DNA of 64,000 nucleotides, taken from positions 62,001 to 126,000 of the forward strand of contig NZ_SGWY01000001.1 of assembly GCF_004216665.1 (NCBI RefSeq), given 5' to 3'. This stretch comes from Agromyces ramosus (GTDB lineage Bacteria; Actinomycetota; Actinomycetes; Actinomycetales; Microbacteriaceae). Both the position numbers and the translations under genes were made by a program. Below, in pieces: positions 18,984 to 28,669 of this stretch (the first letter of the stretch is position 1; each line of letters starts with the position of its first letter). Under the pieces are notes generated by a model. The model ran no database searches. It was not told where the DNA came from and saw nothing but the letters and a program-made list of their open reading frames with translations.

Positions 18984-19046
18984 CCTGCCCAGCCTATGCC
19001 ACGCGCACGCGAACGGGCAGGCGTCGACGGCGCGGCGCGGCGCGCG

Positions 19047-20141
19047 TCAGGCCGAGGCGCGGTCGAGCTCGACGAGCTCCGAGCGATGCAGGTCGACGGA
19101 TGCCGCGGCCATCAGCGCCTCGACCTGGTCGGGCTTCGTCGCGCTCGCCACCGGCGCGGCGACCGTGGGCTTCGCGAGGAGCCACGCGAGCGCGATCGTC
19201 GCCGGCTGCACGCCGTGCGCGAAGGCGATCTCGTCGAGCGCGGTGAGCACGCGGTGGCCCCTGCGCCCGAGGTGCCGCGCGAGGCGCTCGCCGCGCGCGT
19301 CGCGGCGCACCTCGGAGCGTCGGCGCACCTGTCCGCCGAGGAATCCGTTGGCGAGCGCGAAGTACGGCAGCACCGCGAGTCCCTGCGCGTGCGCGACGAG
19401 CTCCCGCGCACCCTCGAACGGCCGGCGCTCCATGAGGTTGTACCGCGTCGTGAGCAGCTCGAACCTCGGCAGGCCGTTCGCCGCGAGGACGCGGGCCTCG
19501 ATGAGCCGCTCGGGCGAGAAGTCGGAGGCGCCGATCGCGCGGACCTTGCCGGCTGTGATGAGCGCGTCGACCGCGCCGAGGCTCTCCTCGAGGGGGACCG
19601 CGGGGTCGTCGCCGTGGAAGAACAGCACGTCGATGCGGTCGGTGCCGAGCCGCAGCAGCGAATCGTCGACCGCGTCGCGGACGTCGACCGGCGAGAGACC
19701 GCGGTGATCGGGGTGCCGACCCACCTTGGTCATCACGCACATCCGGTCGCGCGTGCGGCGCGACCGCATCCACGATCCGATGATCGACTCGCTGCGCCCG
19801 GCCGCGTAGCTGTCGGCGGTGTCGAGCAGGTCGCCGCCCGTGCCCGCGAACCGGTCGAGCACCGCGAACGCCTCGTCGGAGCCCAGCGTCCAGCCGAACG
19901 TGCTGCCGCCGAGGGCGAGCGGATGCGCCGCGATGCCGGTCTCCCCGAGCGTCGACCGCACGGGAACCGTGATGGGCCCGGAGAGCGTGTTCGACTCCAC
20001 GGTCTCCACGCGGAGCGCCGGCGTCGACGACGCCATCACGCTCCGGGAATCGACCTCCATCGTGCCCGCCATGACCTCATCGGTGAGCGTCGCCCCCGCG
20101 ACGCTCGCCTCGTCGGCGCGGTAGCTGTGCCGTCGTGCCAC
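19047..20141 (-). CDS. Aldo/keto reductase with N-terminal extension
   Basis: A 364-residue NADPH-dependent oxidoreductase of the aldo/keto reductase fold. It shows LALGGSTFGWTLG, the catalytic Asp/Tyr region LLDTADSYAAGRSE, the lysine in VMTKVGRH and LFFHGDD. GTG 20141 is chosen because GGGGAGGAGG lies 6-8 nt upstream, but it adds about 55 residues before the usual family start (VRSTLGETGI); internal ATG codons could give a shorter protein. Natural substrate unknown. It is separated from the lyase operon by about 280 bp of non-coding DNA. Confidence 0.85.
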   Translation of the reverse strand: MARRHSYRADEASVAGATLTDEVMAGTMEVDSRSVMASSTPALRVETVESNTLSGPITVPVRSTLGETGIAAHPLALGGSTFGWTLGSDEAFAVLDRFAGTGGDLLDTADSYAAGRSESIIGSWMRSRRTRDRMCVMTKVGRHPDHRGLSPVDVRDAVDDSLLRLGTDRIDVLFFHGDDPAVPLEESLGAVDALITAGKVRAIGASDFSPERLIEARVLAANGLPRFELLTTRYNLMERRPFEGARELVAHAQGLAVLPYFALANGFLGGQVRRRSEVRRDARGERLARHLGRRGHRVLTALDEIAFAHGVQPATIALAWLLAKPTVAAPVASATKPDQVEALMAAASVDLHRSELVELDRASA

Positions 20142-20170
20142 GCGCTCCTCCTCCCCAGGATTTGGATTCG

Positions 20171-20200
20171 AGAATACGTCCTCGGGGTACGTGTACCCCG
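20171..20200 (-). promoter_or_regulatory. Palindrome and -10-like box before the aldo/keto reductase gene
   Basis: An 18-bp element at 20183-20200 has perfect 8-bp arms (CGGGGTAC, GT, GTACCCCG). On the minus strand it is followed by TATTCT (20176-20171), a fair -10 box, about 30 bp before the GTG start. The position suggests an operator over the promoter. I see no convincing -35 and no regulator gene beside it. The rest of 20201-20419 holds no gene I can support. Confidence 0.4.
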
Positions 20201-20419
20201 GACGGCACGATGAACCGTTACCGAATCGTTTGCGATGGCGCACCGCGTGTCCCCCGAACGGACGACATTCAGCGTGGTATGGCCCCTGATCGGGGGTATT
20301 CCGACCGCGGAAACCATCGAGTACCAGGTTCGGCATGGCGTGGGATGCGGGCACGCCCGTGCACGAGACGGCCGTTCGACGCCGAGTCGCGCGGCCCGCA
20401 CGTGGGGAGGATCAGAGGG

Positions 20420-21238
20420 TCAGCCGCGGCCGGCTCGCCGCACGACCGCCTCGGCCTGGCGCAGGAGCGGCGCGTCGACCATCGCGCCGCGGAACGCGAA
20501 CACGCCGGGCTCCGTCGCCGCGGCCGCGAGCACGGCGCGAGCCCACTCGAGCCGTGCCGCGTCGGGGCGATACGCCTCGCGCACGACGGACACCTGCGAC
20601 GGATGGATGCACGCCGTCGCCGCGAAGCCGACCGCTGCCGCGTCCTCGGCCTCCGCGCGCAGTCCCGCGACATCCGCGATCTCGAGGTGCACCGTGTCGA
20701 TGGCCGCCACGCCGTGCGCGCCCGCCGCGAGCAGCACCTGGGACCTGGCGTACGTCGCGACGTCGCGGTAGCGACCGTCGGCGTGACGGCTCGACGACCC
20801 GCCGAGCGACGCCACGAGGTCCTCCGCACCCCACATGAGCGCGGAGACGTTGGGCAGTGCCGCGACCTCGGCGGCCGCGAGCACGCCGCGGGCGGTCTCG
20901 CAGAGGGCGAGCACCTCGAAGTCCTCGAGGTGCACGAGGTCGGCGGTGCCCTCGCACTTGGCGAGCATCACGGTGCGGTACTCCGTCGCAGCGAGCGCCG
21001 CGACGTCGTCGGCGAAGTGCGCGGTCGACGCGGGGTTCACCCGCACGATCACCCGTTCGGGGTCGAGCGTCGACGAGACGAGCGCGAGCCGGGCGGCGTG
21101 CTTCGCGTCATCGGCGACGGCGTCCTCGAGGTCGAGGATCACCGCGTCGGCACGTTCGGCGGCCTTCGCGAAGCGGTCGGGCCGGTCGGCCGGGCAGAAG
21201 AGCAGCGCGGGGCCGAAGCGGAATGGCGGATGCGTCAT
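20420..21238 (-). CDS. citE: CitE-like HpcH/HpaI aldolase (CoA-ester lyase)
   Basis: A 272-residue TIM-barrel lyase. Family features are [13 protein letters not shown] at the start, the metal/CoA region [10 protein letters not shown] (about residues 37-46), VRVNP, and MLAKCE. ATG 21238 overlaps the MaoC stop by 4 bp (ATGA). The best-known relative in the same context is the mycobacterial Rv2498c-type beta-hydroxyacyl-CoA lyase of leucine catabolism and itaconate use. By context I infer cleavage of HMG-CoA or a related 3-hydroxyacyl-CoA; the classical citrate lyase complex is not encoded here. Confidence 0.85.
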   Translation of the reverse strand: MTHPPFRFGPALLFCPADRPDRFAKAAERADAVILDLEDAVADDAKHAARLALVSSTLDPERVIVRVNPASTAHFADDVAALAATEYRTVMLAKCEGTADLVHLEDFEVLALCETARGVLAAAEVAALPNVSALMWGAEDLVASLGGSSSRHADGRYRDVATYARSQVLLAAGAHGVAAIDTVHLEIADVAGLRAEAEDAAAVGFAATACIHPSQVSVVREAYRPDAARLEWARAVLAAAATEPGVFAFRGAMVDAPLLRQAEAVVRRAGRG

Positions 21239-21756
21239 CCGCTCGCCTCGCCGCCGACGCCGGCCTGGCGCTCCCCCGCCTCGCGCATCCACACCAGCAT
21301 GGTGCGCGACGCCGTCGCGACCACGACGCCGTCCTGGTTGCGCGCCGTGTGCGCGAGCACGACGACGCCCTGGCCCGGACGCGACGCCGACTCGCGCTTC
21401 GACTCGACGACGCTCTCGCCGTAGAGGGTGTCGCCCGCGAAGACGGGGTGCGGGAACGCCACCTCGCCGAAGCCGAGGTTGGCGACGAGCGTGCCCTGCG
21501 TGAGCTGGCCGACCGACTGCCCGACCAGGGTCGACAGCGTGAAGAGCGAGTTCACGAGGCGCTGTCCGAACGGCTGGCCCGACGACCATGCCGCGTCGAG
21601 GTGCAACGGCTGCGGATTCATCGTGAGCGTCGTGAACAGCACGTTGTCGGCCTCGGTGACCGTGCGCCCGGGGCGATGCAGGTAGCGCACGCCCTCCTCG
21701 AACTCCTCGAACCAGAGTCCGCGCTGCACCACGTCGCGCATCGGGGCATCCGTCAT
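21235..21756 (-). CDS. MaoC family dehydratase (enoyl-CoA hydratase type)
   Basis: A 173-residue hot-dog-fold hydratase. The hydratase-2-like segment [20 protein letters not shown] (about residues 33-52, with Asp and His) is visible, followed by [16 protein letters not shown] and [18 protein letters not shown] 21756 has AGGAGG at a good distance. It sits between the acyl-CoA dehydrogenase and the CitE-like lyase, the order of Rv2500c-Rv2499c-Rv2498c in M. tuberculosis, where the homologue hydrates an unsaturated CoA ester. Its likely role here is hydration of 3-methylglutaconyl-CoA or itaconyl-CoA (inference). Confidence 0.87.
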   Translation of the reverse strand: MTDAPMRDVVQRGLWFEEFEEGVRYLHRPGRTVTEADNVLFTTLTMNPQPLHLDAAWSSGQPFGQRLVNSLFTLSTLVGQSVGQLTQGTLVANLGFGEVAFPHPVFAGDTLYGESVVESKRESASRPGQGVVVLAHTARNQDGVVVATASRTMLVWMREAGERQAGVGGEASG

Positions 21757-21766
21757 CGTGAACCTC

Positions 21767-22927
21767 CTAGCCGATGCCCAGCTCACGCGCGATGACCATG
21801 AGCTGCACCTCGTTCGTGCCCTCGCCGATCTCGAGGATCTTCGAGTCACGGTAGTGCCTCGCGACGAGGCTCTCGTTCATGAAGCCCATGCCGCCGAAGA
21901 TCTGGGTGGCGTCGCGGGAGTTGAGCATGGCGGCGTCGCTCGAGACGAGCTTCGCCATCGCGGCCTCCTTCTTGAACGGCAGGCCCGCATCGACACGTCG
22001 GGCCGCGTCGTGCCAGGCGAGGCGCGCGGTGTACACGCGAGCCTGCATCTGGGCGATCGTGAAGGCGACGTACTGGTGCGACGCGATGGGGACGCCGAAG
22101 ACGTTGCGGGTCTTGGCGTAGCCGAGCGCCTCGTCGAGACAGCCCTGCGCGACGCCCGTGGCGAGCGCGGCGATGGCGATGCGGCCCTCGTCGAGCGTGC
22201 GCAGGAAGTTGGCGAATCCCCGACCGCGTTCGCCGAGCAGGTTCGCGGCGGGGACTCGCACATCATCGAACGTGAGGGGGTGGGTGTCGGAGGCGCGCCA
22301 GCCCGACTTGTCGTACCCAGGCGCCACGGTGAACCCGGGCGTGCCGTTCGGCACGATGATCGTCGAGAGCTCCTTCGACACCGAGCCGTCGGGTCGTTCC
22401 CGCTCGCCGGTCACGGCCGTCACCGTGACGAACCTCGTGATCGGGGTGCCCGAATTGGTGATGAACTGCTTCGACCCGTTGATGACCCACTCGTCACCGT
22501 CGAGCACCGCCGTCGTGCGGGTGGCGCCGGCATCGGACCCGGCCTCGGACTCGGTGAGGCCGAACCCGGCGAGCGCGCGTCCCGCGACGAGGTCGGGAAG
22601 GTACTCGGCCTTCTGCTCGTCCGTGCCGTGACGGTAGATCGGCATGGCGCCGAGGCCGACAGCCGCCTCGAGGGTGATCGCGATGGACTGGTCGACCCGG
22701 GCGAGTGCCTCGATCGCGAGGCACAGCGCCATGTAGTCGCCGCCCTGGCCTCCGTGCTCCTCGGGGAACGGGAGGCCGAAGAGGCCGAGTTCGCCCATCT
22801 GGGCGACGACGTCCATCGACAGCGTGTGGGTGCGGTCGGCTTCGTACGACTGGGGGGCGACCACGGTGTCGGCGAACTCGCAGACCATGTCGTACAGCTG
22901 CTGTTCCTCGTCGGTCAGGTCGTGCAT
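21767..22927 (-). CDS. Acyl-CoA dehydrogenase, probably isovaleryl-CoA type
   Basis: A 386-residue FAD enzyme that desaturates short acyl-CoAs and gives electrons to ETF. Visible are [14 protein letters not shown] (about residues 127-140), the FAD/substrate segment [34 protein letters not shown], and the C-terminal [10 protein letters not shown] and [13 protein letters not shown] 22927 has AGGAG four bases upstream, overlapping the carboxylase stop region. Context with the carboxylase pair and etfBA suggests the isovaleryl-CoA or 2-methylbutyryl-CoA step. Confidence 0.93.
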   Translation of the reverse strand: MHDLTDEEQQLYDMVCEFADTVVAPQSYEADRTHTLSMDVVAQMGELGLFGLPFPEEHGGQGGDYMALCLAIEALARVDQSIAITLEAAVGLGAMPIYRHGTDEQKAEYLPDLVAGRALAGFGLTESEAGSDAGATRTTAVLDGDEWVINGSKQFITNSGTPITRFVTVTAVTGERERPDGSVSKELSTIIVPNGTPGFTVAPGYDKSGWRASDTHPLTFDDVRVPAANLLGERGRGFANFLRTLDEGRIAIAALATGVAQGCLDEALGYAKTRNVFGVPIASHQYVAFTIAQMQARVYTARLAWHDAARRVDAGLPFKKEAAMAKLVSSDAAMLNSRDATQIFGGMGFMNESLVARHYRDSKILEIGEGTNEVQLMVIARELGIG

Positions 22928-22935
22928 GGTGCTCC

Positions 22936-25005
22936 TCATTCCTGGTGGGATGCGTTCGCGACGGCGTCCTCGTGGGGACCGTCGATGGACTGCGGGTCGG
23001 ATGCCGCGGGGTGCGGCTCGATGCGTGCGACCGCCTGGTCGCGGCTCACCAGGTCGCCCACGGCGACGCTGAGCCGCACGGTGCCGTCGAATGCGGCGAC
23101 GACGCGATGCTCCATCTTCATCGCCTCGATGGCGACGATGGCGTCGCCCTCCTCGACGGTGTCGCCGTCCACGGCGAAGACGGCGGTGACGGTTCCCGGC
23201 ATGGGTGAGCGGAGGTCGGGCTCGGCGGCGAGGCCGCCGCGTTCGGTCGCCGCGCGGCGATGCTCGGCGTGGGTGCGACGGTCGATGCGCACGAAGGCGG
23301 CCGACTCGCCATCGCCGTGCACCCAGACCGAACCGTCGTCGCCGACACGTACGACGGTGTCGTCGGGGCCGGCGGGTTCGGCGCCGTCGGGCCCCGCCAT
23401 GACCGTGCGCACGTCGTGCGGATGATCGCGCGGGGCGAGCAGCATCTCGGACGGGCGCACGGATCCCGAGCGCCAGCCCGTGGAGGACTGCCAGGCCGTC
23501 GGTCCGGCCGCGATGGACGCGAGCCGGTCGGCGACCTCGTCGTGCGCGAATCGGCGGGCTGCCGCATCGACGAGCGACGGCGGCCAGCCGGCGAGGTCTC
23601 CCTCGGGCATCCGGTCGATGAGCCCGGTGTCGAGGTCGCCGGACCGCACCGCAGGATCGGCGAGCAGGCGCCGGAGGAAGGCGATGTTCGTGTCGACGCC
23701 GAGCACGACGGTGTCGGCGAGTGCGCGGTCGAGTCGCTCGATGGCCTGCGCGCGATCGGAGCCGTACGCGATCACCTTGGCGATCATCGGGTCGTAGTGC
23801 GCCGTGATCTCGAGGCCCTCGTCGATGCCCGCGTCGACTCGCACGCCCTCGCCGGCCGGGGCGCGCCACGCGAGCACCGCACCGGTGGACGGGAGGAAGC
23901 CGCGGTGCGGCGTCTCCGCGTAGACGCGGGCCTCGACCGCGTGCCCCTGCAGCCGGATGTCCTGCTGCGAGAAGGCGAGCGGCTCGCCCGCGGCGATCCG
24001 GAGCTGCTGCTCCACCAGGTCGATGCCCGTGACGAGCTCCGTCACGGGGTGCTCGACCTGGAGCCGGGTGTTCATCTCGATGAAGAAGAACTCGTCGGGC
24101 GCGGCATCCGAGACCAGGAACTCGACCGTGCCGGCGCCGAGGTAGTCGACGCTGCGGGCGGCGTCGCACGCGGCCTGTCCGATGCGCGCCCGCGTCGCGG
24201 CGTCGAGGAGCGGCGAGGGCGACTCCTCGATGACCTTCTGGTGCCGGCGCTGGAGCGAGCACTCGCGCTCGCCGAGGTGCACGACGGCGCCGTGGGCATC
24301 GGCGAGCACCTGCACCTCGATGTGGCGCGGCCGCTCGATGAGTCGTTCGATCAGCAACGTGTCGTCGCCGAAGGCGGCGAGCGCGATGCGGCGGGCCGCG
24401 GGCAGCGCGGCGGCGAGTTCGTCGGCATCGCGGGCGACCTGCATGCCCTTGCCGCCGCCGCCCGCCGACGGCTTCACCAGCAGCGGGAAGCCGACGGACT
24501 CGGACGCGGCGAGGAGGGCCGCGTCGTCGAGTGCGGCGTCGGCGACACCGGGAACGGTCGGCACACCGGATGCCTCGACGTGTCGCTTCGCGCGGATCTT
24601 GTCGCCCATCACGTCGAGCGCTTCGATGCCCGGACCGACGAACACCAGGCCCGCACCGCGGCACGCCTCGGCGAACCCGGCATGCTCCGAGAGGAATCCG
24701 TAGCCCGGGTGGACCGCCTCGGCGCCGGATTCGCGGGCGGCTGCGATGATGCGCTCGGGGTCGAGGTAGCTCTCGGTCGCCGGCGCCGGACCGATGCGCA
24801 CGGCCTCGTCGGCGAGCCGCACGTGCGGCGCATCGGCGTCGGCATCGGAGTAGACGGCGATCGAGCGGATGCCGAGGCGGCGCAGCGTTCGGATGACCCG
24901 AACGGCGATCTCGCCGCGGTTGGCGACGAGCACCCGGTCGAAGGGGCGCGTCGCGGCAGGCATCGATTCCGATGCCCGATCGTTCGGGCTCGTGAGCGTG
25001 ACCAT
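22936..25005 (-). CDS. accA1: Acyl-CoA carboxylase alpha subunit (biotin carboxylase + BCCP)
   Basis: A 689-residue biotin-dependent carboxylase subunit. The biotin carboxylase domain opens with RVLVANRGEIAVRVIRTLRRLG, and the ATP-grasp motif KPSAGGGGKGM and EMNTRLQVEHPVTE follow. The C-terminal biotinyl domain carries AIEAMKMEH (biotinyl Lys about residue 630). ATG 25005 is preferred over upstream starts because the operator palindromes lie just before it. Partnered with the carboxyltransferase at 30075-31682, it probably acts as 3-methylcrotonyl-CoA carboxylase in leucine breakdown. It heads the operon that continues with the dehydrogenase, MaoC protein and lyase. Confidence 0.93.
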   Translation of the reverse strand: MVTLTSPNDRASESMPAATRPFDRVLVANRGEIAVRVIRTLRRLGIRSIAVYSDADADAPHVRLADEAVRIGPAPATESYLDPERIIAAARESGAEAVHPGYGFLSEHAGFAEACRGAGLVFVGPGIEALDVMGDKIRAKRHVEASGVPTVPGVADAALDDAALLAASESVGFPLLVKPSAGGGGKGMQVARDADELAAALPAARRIALAAFGDDTLLIERLIERPRHIEVQVLADAHGAVVHLGERECSLQRRHQKVIEESPSPLLDAATRARIGQAACDAARSVDYLGAGTVEFLVSDAAPDEFFFIEMNTRLQVEHPVTELVTGIDLVEQQLRIAAGEPLAFSQQDIRLQGHAVEARVYAETPHRGFLPSTGAVLAWRAPAGEGVRVDAGIDEGLEITAHYDPMIAKVIAYGSDRAQAIERLDRALADTVVLGVDTNIAFLRRLLADPAVRSGDLDTGLIDRMPEGDLAGWPPSLVDAAARRFAHDEVADRLASIAAGPTAWQSSTGWRSGSVRPSEMLLAPRDHPHDVRTVMAGPDGAEPAGPDDTVVRVGDDGSVWVHGDGESAAFVRIDRRTHAEHRRAATERGGLAAEPDLRSPMPGTVTAVFAVDGDTVEEGDAIVAIEAMKMEHRVVAAFDGTVRLSVAVGDLVSRDQAVARIEPHPAASDPQSIDGPHEDAVANASHQE

Positions 25006-25041
25006 CCGCGCCTCTCTGCGACGTCGTCCGCGCGCCATCCA

Positions 25042-25083
25042 GTTAGCGCGCACTAACTGGAATAGATGTTAGCGCCCACTAAC
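25042..25083 (-). promoter_or_regulatory. Paired operator palindromes of the carboxylase operon
   Basis: Two near-identical 16-bp elements, GTTAGCGCGCACTAAC (25042-25057) and GTTAGCGCCCACTAAC (25068-25083), start 26 bp apart, 37 bp before the ATG. The same element occurs at 28589-28604 before etfB and at 31739-31782 between accD1 and the TetR gene. Half-site CACTAAC is invariant in the best copies. I infer they are binding sites of the TetR protein encoded at 31787-32425. Confidence 0.75.
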
Positions 25084-25099
25084 TGAAATGACAAGGGCG

Positions 25100-26713
25100 C
25101 TAGCGGCCGACCTTGCCGAACGCACCGGCGATCGGCGCGAGCAGCGTCGGGCGGGCGGCGATCCACGCCGCCGCGATGACCACGAGCGAGGCGACGAAGA
25201 TCCAGAAGCCCAGCCAGCCGTCGGTGTCCTGAGCCGCGTACATGTGGTTGAGGTTGCGCAACACCCCGGTGAGGAAGACGAGGGTGACGTGCACCACGAT
25301 GAATGCGACGAAGTACAGCATCACCGGGAAGTGCACGGCACGCGCCCATTCCACGGGATAGATGCGATTGAGGGCGGTGGCGTTCTTCGGCCACAGCCCC
25401 GACATGCGCACTCCGGTCACCGCCGCGAGCGGCGCGGCGATGAAGATCGTCGCGAAGTAGGTCAGCACCTGGAGGCTGTTGTAGTTGACCCAGCCGTTCT
25501 CGAGCGGCCAGTCCAGCGACAGGTACTGCAGGCCGGCCGAGACCGCGTTCGGAACGACCTCCCAGCTCGTCGGCACGACGCGCATCCACTGGCCCGTCGC
25601 GAACAGCAGGACGACGAAGATGAGCCCGTTCACGAACCACAGGATGTCGAGCGACTGGTGGAACCACAGGTTCAGGGTGATCTTGCCCTGCCCGCCCTTC
25701 GCCCACCGGGGGGTCCAGTACGCCGCCGGCCGCTTCTCGGTGCGCACCTGCAACCCCGAGCGGATGATCAGCACGATGAGGAAGACGTTGAAGAAGTGCT
25801 GCCACCCGAGCCACGCCGGCAGGCCCACGGGGGCGCCCTCGGGCAAGGGAGTCTCGCCGGGGTAGGTCACGAGGAAGTCCTGCATGAAATCGAGCCCGAG
25901 GAACCACCGCGTGAGCTGCACGACGATGGTCGCGGCGCCGATGATCGCCAGGACGCCGACGACGGATGCGCCGACCCACTGCCTGCGGGTCAGCAGTCCG
26001 TACCGCTTCGTTGCCGGAGCCGATGGTGTGCTCGCCGGTGCGGCCGGCGCGACGGGCTCGGCGGGCACCGCGGGCTTCGCAGGCGCGGCGGGCTTCGCAG
26101 GCGCGGCGGGCGTCGCTTCGACGGACGCCGCGGGGGAAGGTGCGGCGGCATCCGGCACGACGGGCTCGACGAGCGGTTCGGCTGCGACGGGCGCCACGGG
26201 CGCGGACGCGGCGACCGGTGCGACCGCCGAGGGCGCGGGCCACGGGTCTCCACCGGGGATCCGCGGCAGTCCGCGGCGAAGTCCGCCGCCGATCGCCTGG
26301 GATGATGCGGCGCCGGCGCCGGCGGGTCGCGGTGCGACCGGCGCCGGCGCGGTCGGCGCGGCCGTCGGCGCGGAGGTCGACTCGACGATGGTCGCGGGCT
26401 GCGGGACGGCCGCGGCATCCGTCACCGCCACGTGCTCGGTACTGGCCGCGACGCCGGCCTCAGGCCATGGCGGGCCGCCCGCGACCCGCGGAAGCCCGCT
26501 TCGGAGCCGGCGACCCGATGCCGGTGGGGCGACGACGGCAGGAGCCACCGGCGTCGACGCAGCTGGTGCCGAGCCGATCGGCGCCGCAGCGGCCTCGGGC
26601 GTTCCGGCCGGCGCAGCGTCGGGTGTACCGGGCGCTTCGCCGGGTGGAGGCCAGGCGTCACCGCCACGCTGGCGGGGCAGACCCCTGCGCAGGTTCCCCA
26701 CGTGGGCGGCCAC
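25100..26713 (-). CDS. Membrane cytochrome b-like protein with N-terminal LRRGLPR repeats
   Basis: A 537-residue protein translated 3 bp after etfA. The first 240 residues are Ala/Pro-rich and contain three copies of a short motif: [30 protein letters not shown] and [15 protein letters not shown]. The rest is a cytochrome b561/formate dehydrogenase gamma-like membrane domain with about five helices and candidate haem histidines in [43 protein letters not shown] and similar segments. Placed directly after etfBA, it may take electrons from ETF into the respiratory chain in place of an iron-sulfur ETF-quinone oxidoreductase. That role is inference. Confidence 0.8.
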   Translation of the reverse strand: MAAHVGNLRRGLPRQRGGDAWPPPGEAPGTPDAAPAGTPEAAAAPIGSAPAASTPVAPAVVAPPASGRRLRSGLPRVAGGPPWPEAGVAASTEHVAVTDAAAVPQPATIVESTSAPTAAPTAPAPVAPRPAGAGAASSQAIGGGLRRGLPRIPGGDPWPAPSAVAPVAASAPVAPVAAEPLVEPVVPDAAAPSPAASVEATPAAPAKPAAPAKPAVPAEPVAPAAPASTPSAPATKRYGLLTRRQWVGASVVGVLAIIGAATIVVQLTRWFLGLDFMQDFLVTYPGETPLPEGAPVGLPAWLGWQHFFNVFLIVLIIRSGLQVRTEKRPAAYWTPRWAKGGQGKITLNLWFHQSLDILWFVNGLIFVVLLFATGQWMRVVPTSWEVVPNAVSAGLQYLSLDWPLENGWVNYNSLQVLTYFATIFIAAPLAAVTGVRMSGLWPKNATALNRIYPVEWARAVHFPVMLYFVAFIVVHVTLVFLTGVLRNLNHMYAAQDTDGWLGFWIFVASLVVIAAAWIAARPTLLAPIAGAFGKVGR

Positions 26714-26716
26714 CGG

Positions 26717-27703
26717 TCACCGCTTCCGCTCGGCGAGTGCGCTGATCAGCTGCGGCACGACGGTGAAGACATCGCCCACGACCCCGAAATCGGCGACCTC
26801 GAAGATCGGCGCGTCGGGGTCCTTGTTCACGGCGACGATGTTCTTGGCGGTCTGCATGCCGGTGCGGTGCTGGATCGCGCCCGAGATGCCGAGCGCGATG
26901 TACAGCTGCGGCGAGACCGAGACCCCCGTCTGCCCGACCTGGTGATTCGCGGGGATGTAGCCGGCGTCGACGGCCGCGCGCGAAGCGCCGATCGCGGCGC
27001 CGAGCGCGTCGGCGAGATCCTCGACGAGCGCGAACTTCTCGGTCGAGCCGAGGCCGCGACCGCCCGCGACCACCCTCGTCGCTCCCCGCAGCTCGGGTCG
27101 GCTCGACGTCTCGGTCACGGCCTCGACCGACTCGATGGCCGCGGATGCCGCTCCCGACGGCGACACGTCGAGCGACTCGATGGCGACGGGCCGCGCCTCG
27201 GCGCGGGCATCGACGGCGCCCTGGCGCACGGTCACCACGAGCGGTCCGAAGGTCGCCGCGGAGTCGACGTTGTACGCGCCGCCGTAGACGGAGTGGTGGG
27301 CGACGATGCCCTCGTCGTCGCGCGAGACGCCGATCGCGTCGACGGCGATCGCAGCGCCCGAGCGGGCTGCGAAGCGGCCCGCGACATCCCGGCCGTCGAT
27401 CGAGTTCGAGATGAGCACCGCGTGCGGGGCGACGACCGCGGCGGCGGCGGCGAGGGCGTCGACCTGCGGGACGGTCAGCTCGGCGTGCGTCGAGGTCGTC
27501 TCGACGACCAGCACCGTTGCGGCACCGAGCGCGGCGGCCTGCTCGGCGAGCGCCGGCGCCTGGCCGGGTGCGACGACGGCGAGCGCCACGGGCGTGCCGA
27601 TGCGCGAGGCGGCGCCGAGGAGGCCGGCCGCGCTCGTCGCGAGTTCGCCGTTCGGCGTGGTCTCGAGCACGACGAGGATCGCGTCTGCGGGGTGGTCGGT
27701 CAT
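26717..27703 (-). CDS. etfA: Electron transfer flavoprotein alpha subunit
   Basis: FAD-binding subunit of ETF, the soluble acceptor of acyl-CoA dehydrogenases. The 328-residue protein ends with the ETF-alpha signature [20 protein letters not shown] and [20 protein letters not shown] (about residues 250-300), and has [11 protein letters not shown] upstream. ATG 27703 with GAGAGGA upstream is chosen; a longer frame adds residues with no ETF similarity. It lies 10 bp after etfB. Confidence 0.96.
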   Translation of the reverse strand: MTDHPADAILVVLETTPNGELATSAAGLLGAASRIGTPVALAVVAPGQAPALAEQAAALGAATVLVVETTSTHAELTVPQVDALAAAAAVVAPHAVLISNSIDGRDVAGRFAARSGAAIAVDAIGVSRDDEGIVAHHSVYGGAYNVDSAATFGPLVVTVRQGAVDARAEARPVAIESLDVSPSGAASAAIESVEAVTETSSRPELRGATRVVAGGRGLGSTEKFALVEDLADALGAAIGASRAAVDAGYIPANHQVGQTGVSVSPQLYIALGISGAIQHRTGMQTAKNIVAVNKDPDAPIFEVADFGVVGDVFTVVPQLISALAERKR

Positions 27704-27713
27704 GCTCGTCCTC

Positions 27714-28490
27714 TCAGGCCAGCCGGTTCTCGATGAGGAACTCGGCGATCCTCGTGCCGCCGTCGCCCGCATCGATGATCTTGACCCCAGCCGCGCGCGG
27801 AGGCTTCTCGGCGATGGCGGTCATGATCGACATGGCGACCGAGAGATCCTCCGGTTCGATGCCGAGATCTGCCGCACTCAACGTCTCGAACGGCTTCTTC
27901 TTCGCGGCCATGATGCCCTTGAAGTTCGGCAGTCGAGCATCGGGGAGCGCCTCGGTGATCGAGATGACCGCGGGCAGCTCGGCCTTCACGCGGACGGTGG
28001 CGCCGTCGATGTTGCGCGTTCCCGACACCGAGCCGGCCGCGATCTCGACCGATGAGAGGGCCGTGGCGTTCGGCACGTCGAGCAGCTCGGCCAGCATGGC
28101 GGGAACCACGCCGCCGCTGCCGTCGGTCGAGAGGTTGCCCGCGATGACGAGGTCGAACCCGGTGCGTCGGATCGCCGCGGCCAGGGTGCGTGCCGTGAGG
28201 CCCAGGTCCGCGGCCGCCAGGCCGGGGTCCGTGATGTGCACGGCCGAAGCCGCGCCCATCGCCAGGCCCTTGCGGATCGTCGCCGCCGCGCTCTCGGCCG
28301 CCATGGACATGACGACGATCTCGGCGTCGTCGTGCGAGTCGGCATAGGCGAGTGCGACCTCGAGGGCCCGCTCACCGATCTCGTCGAGCACGGCCTCGCT
28401 CGCGGCGCGATCGGCGAGTCCCGTCTCGAGGTCGAGCCTGCGCTCCCCGTACGTGTCGGGGACCTCCTTCACGATGACGACAATCTTCAT
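27714..28490 (-). CDS. etfB: Electron transfer flavoprotein beta subunit
   Basis: The 258-residue AMP-binding partner of EtfA. It starts with the typical [19 protein letters not shown] and contains [14 protein letters not shown] and [29 protein letters not shown] 28490 has only a weak Shine-Dalgarno of its own and overlaps the stop of an 11-codon upstream frame (28487-28522), which suggests translational coupling. First structural gene of the etfB-etfA-cytochrome b unit, behind the shared operator. Confidence 0.95.
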   Translation of the reverse strand: MKIVVIVKEVPDTYGERRLDLETGLADRAASEAVLDEIGERALEVALAYADSHDDAEIVVMSMAAESAAATIRKGLAMGAASAVHITDPGLAAADLGLTARTLAAAIRRTGFDLVIAGNLSTDGSGGVVPAMLAELLDVPNATALSSVEIAAGSVSGTRNIDGATVRVKAELPAVISITEALPDARLPNFKGIMAAKKKPFETLSAADLGIEPEDLSVAMSIMTAIAEKPPRAAGVKIIDAGDGGTRIAEFLIENRLA

Positions 28491-28522
28491 CGGGCCCGGG
28501 TCCCGCGCGTGCTCATGATCAT
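28487..28522 (-). CDS. Leader micro-ORF before etfB (11 codons)
   Basis: Reads [11 protein letters not shown] and stops at TGA 28489-28487, overlapping the etfB ATG as ATGA. It is preceded by AAAGG and GAGAGG purine tracts that would make good ribosome-binding sites, whereas etfB itself lacks one. It may only be a device for loading ribosomes onto etfB. No similarity is expected at this length; the call rests on position. Confidence 0.4.
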   Translation of the reverse strand: MIMSTRGTRAR

Positions 28523-28562
28523 GGCCTTTCGCGCCTCTCTGCGACGTTGCCTCGCGCTCACC

Positions 28563-28604
28563 GTCAGCGCGCAGGAACCGGATCCGATGTTAGTGCCCAC
28601 TAAC
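28563..28604 (-). promoter_or_regulatory. Operator of the etfBA operon
   Basis: A good copy of the 16-bp catabolic operator, GTTAGTGCCCACTAAC, lies at 28589-28604. A decayed copy, GTCAGCGCGCAGGAAC, lies at 28563-28578, exactly 26 bp away, the same spacing as the two sites before the carboxylase operon. The downstream leader also shares CGCGCCTCTCTGCGACGT (28530-28547) with the carboxylase leader (25007-25024), so one promoter region was probably copied from the other. Confidence 0.7.
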
Positions 28605-28669
28605 TGAAATGGCAAGCAGCCCCCGACCAGGCTCCCCACCTCGCTCACCGACGCGGCTCCCCACTGCGC

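Noticed and set aside
20235..20771. Plus-strand frame starting MAHRVSPERTT in the gap before the lyase operon.
   Set aside because: Most of it is antisense to the CitE-like gene and its composition is typical of a shadow frame.
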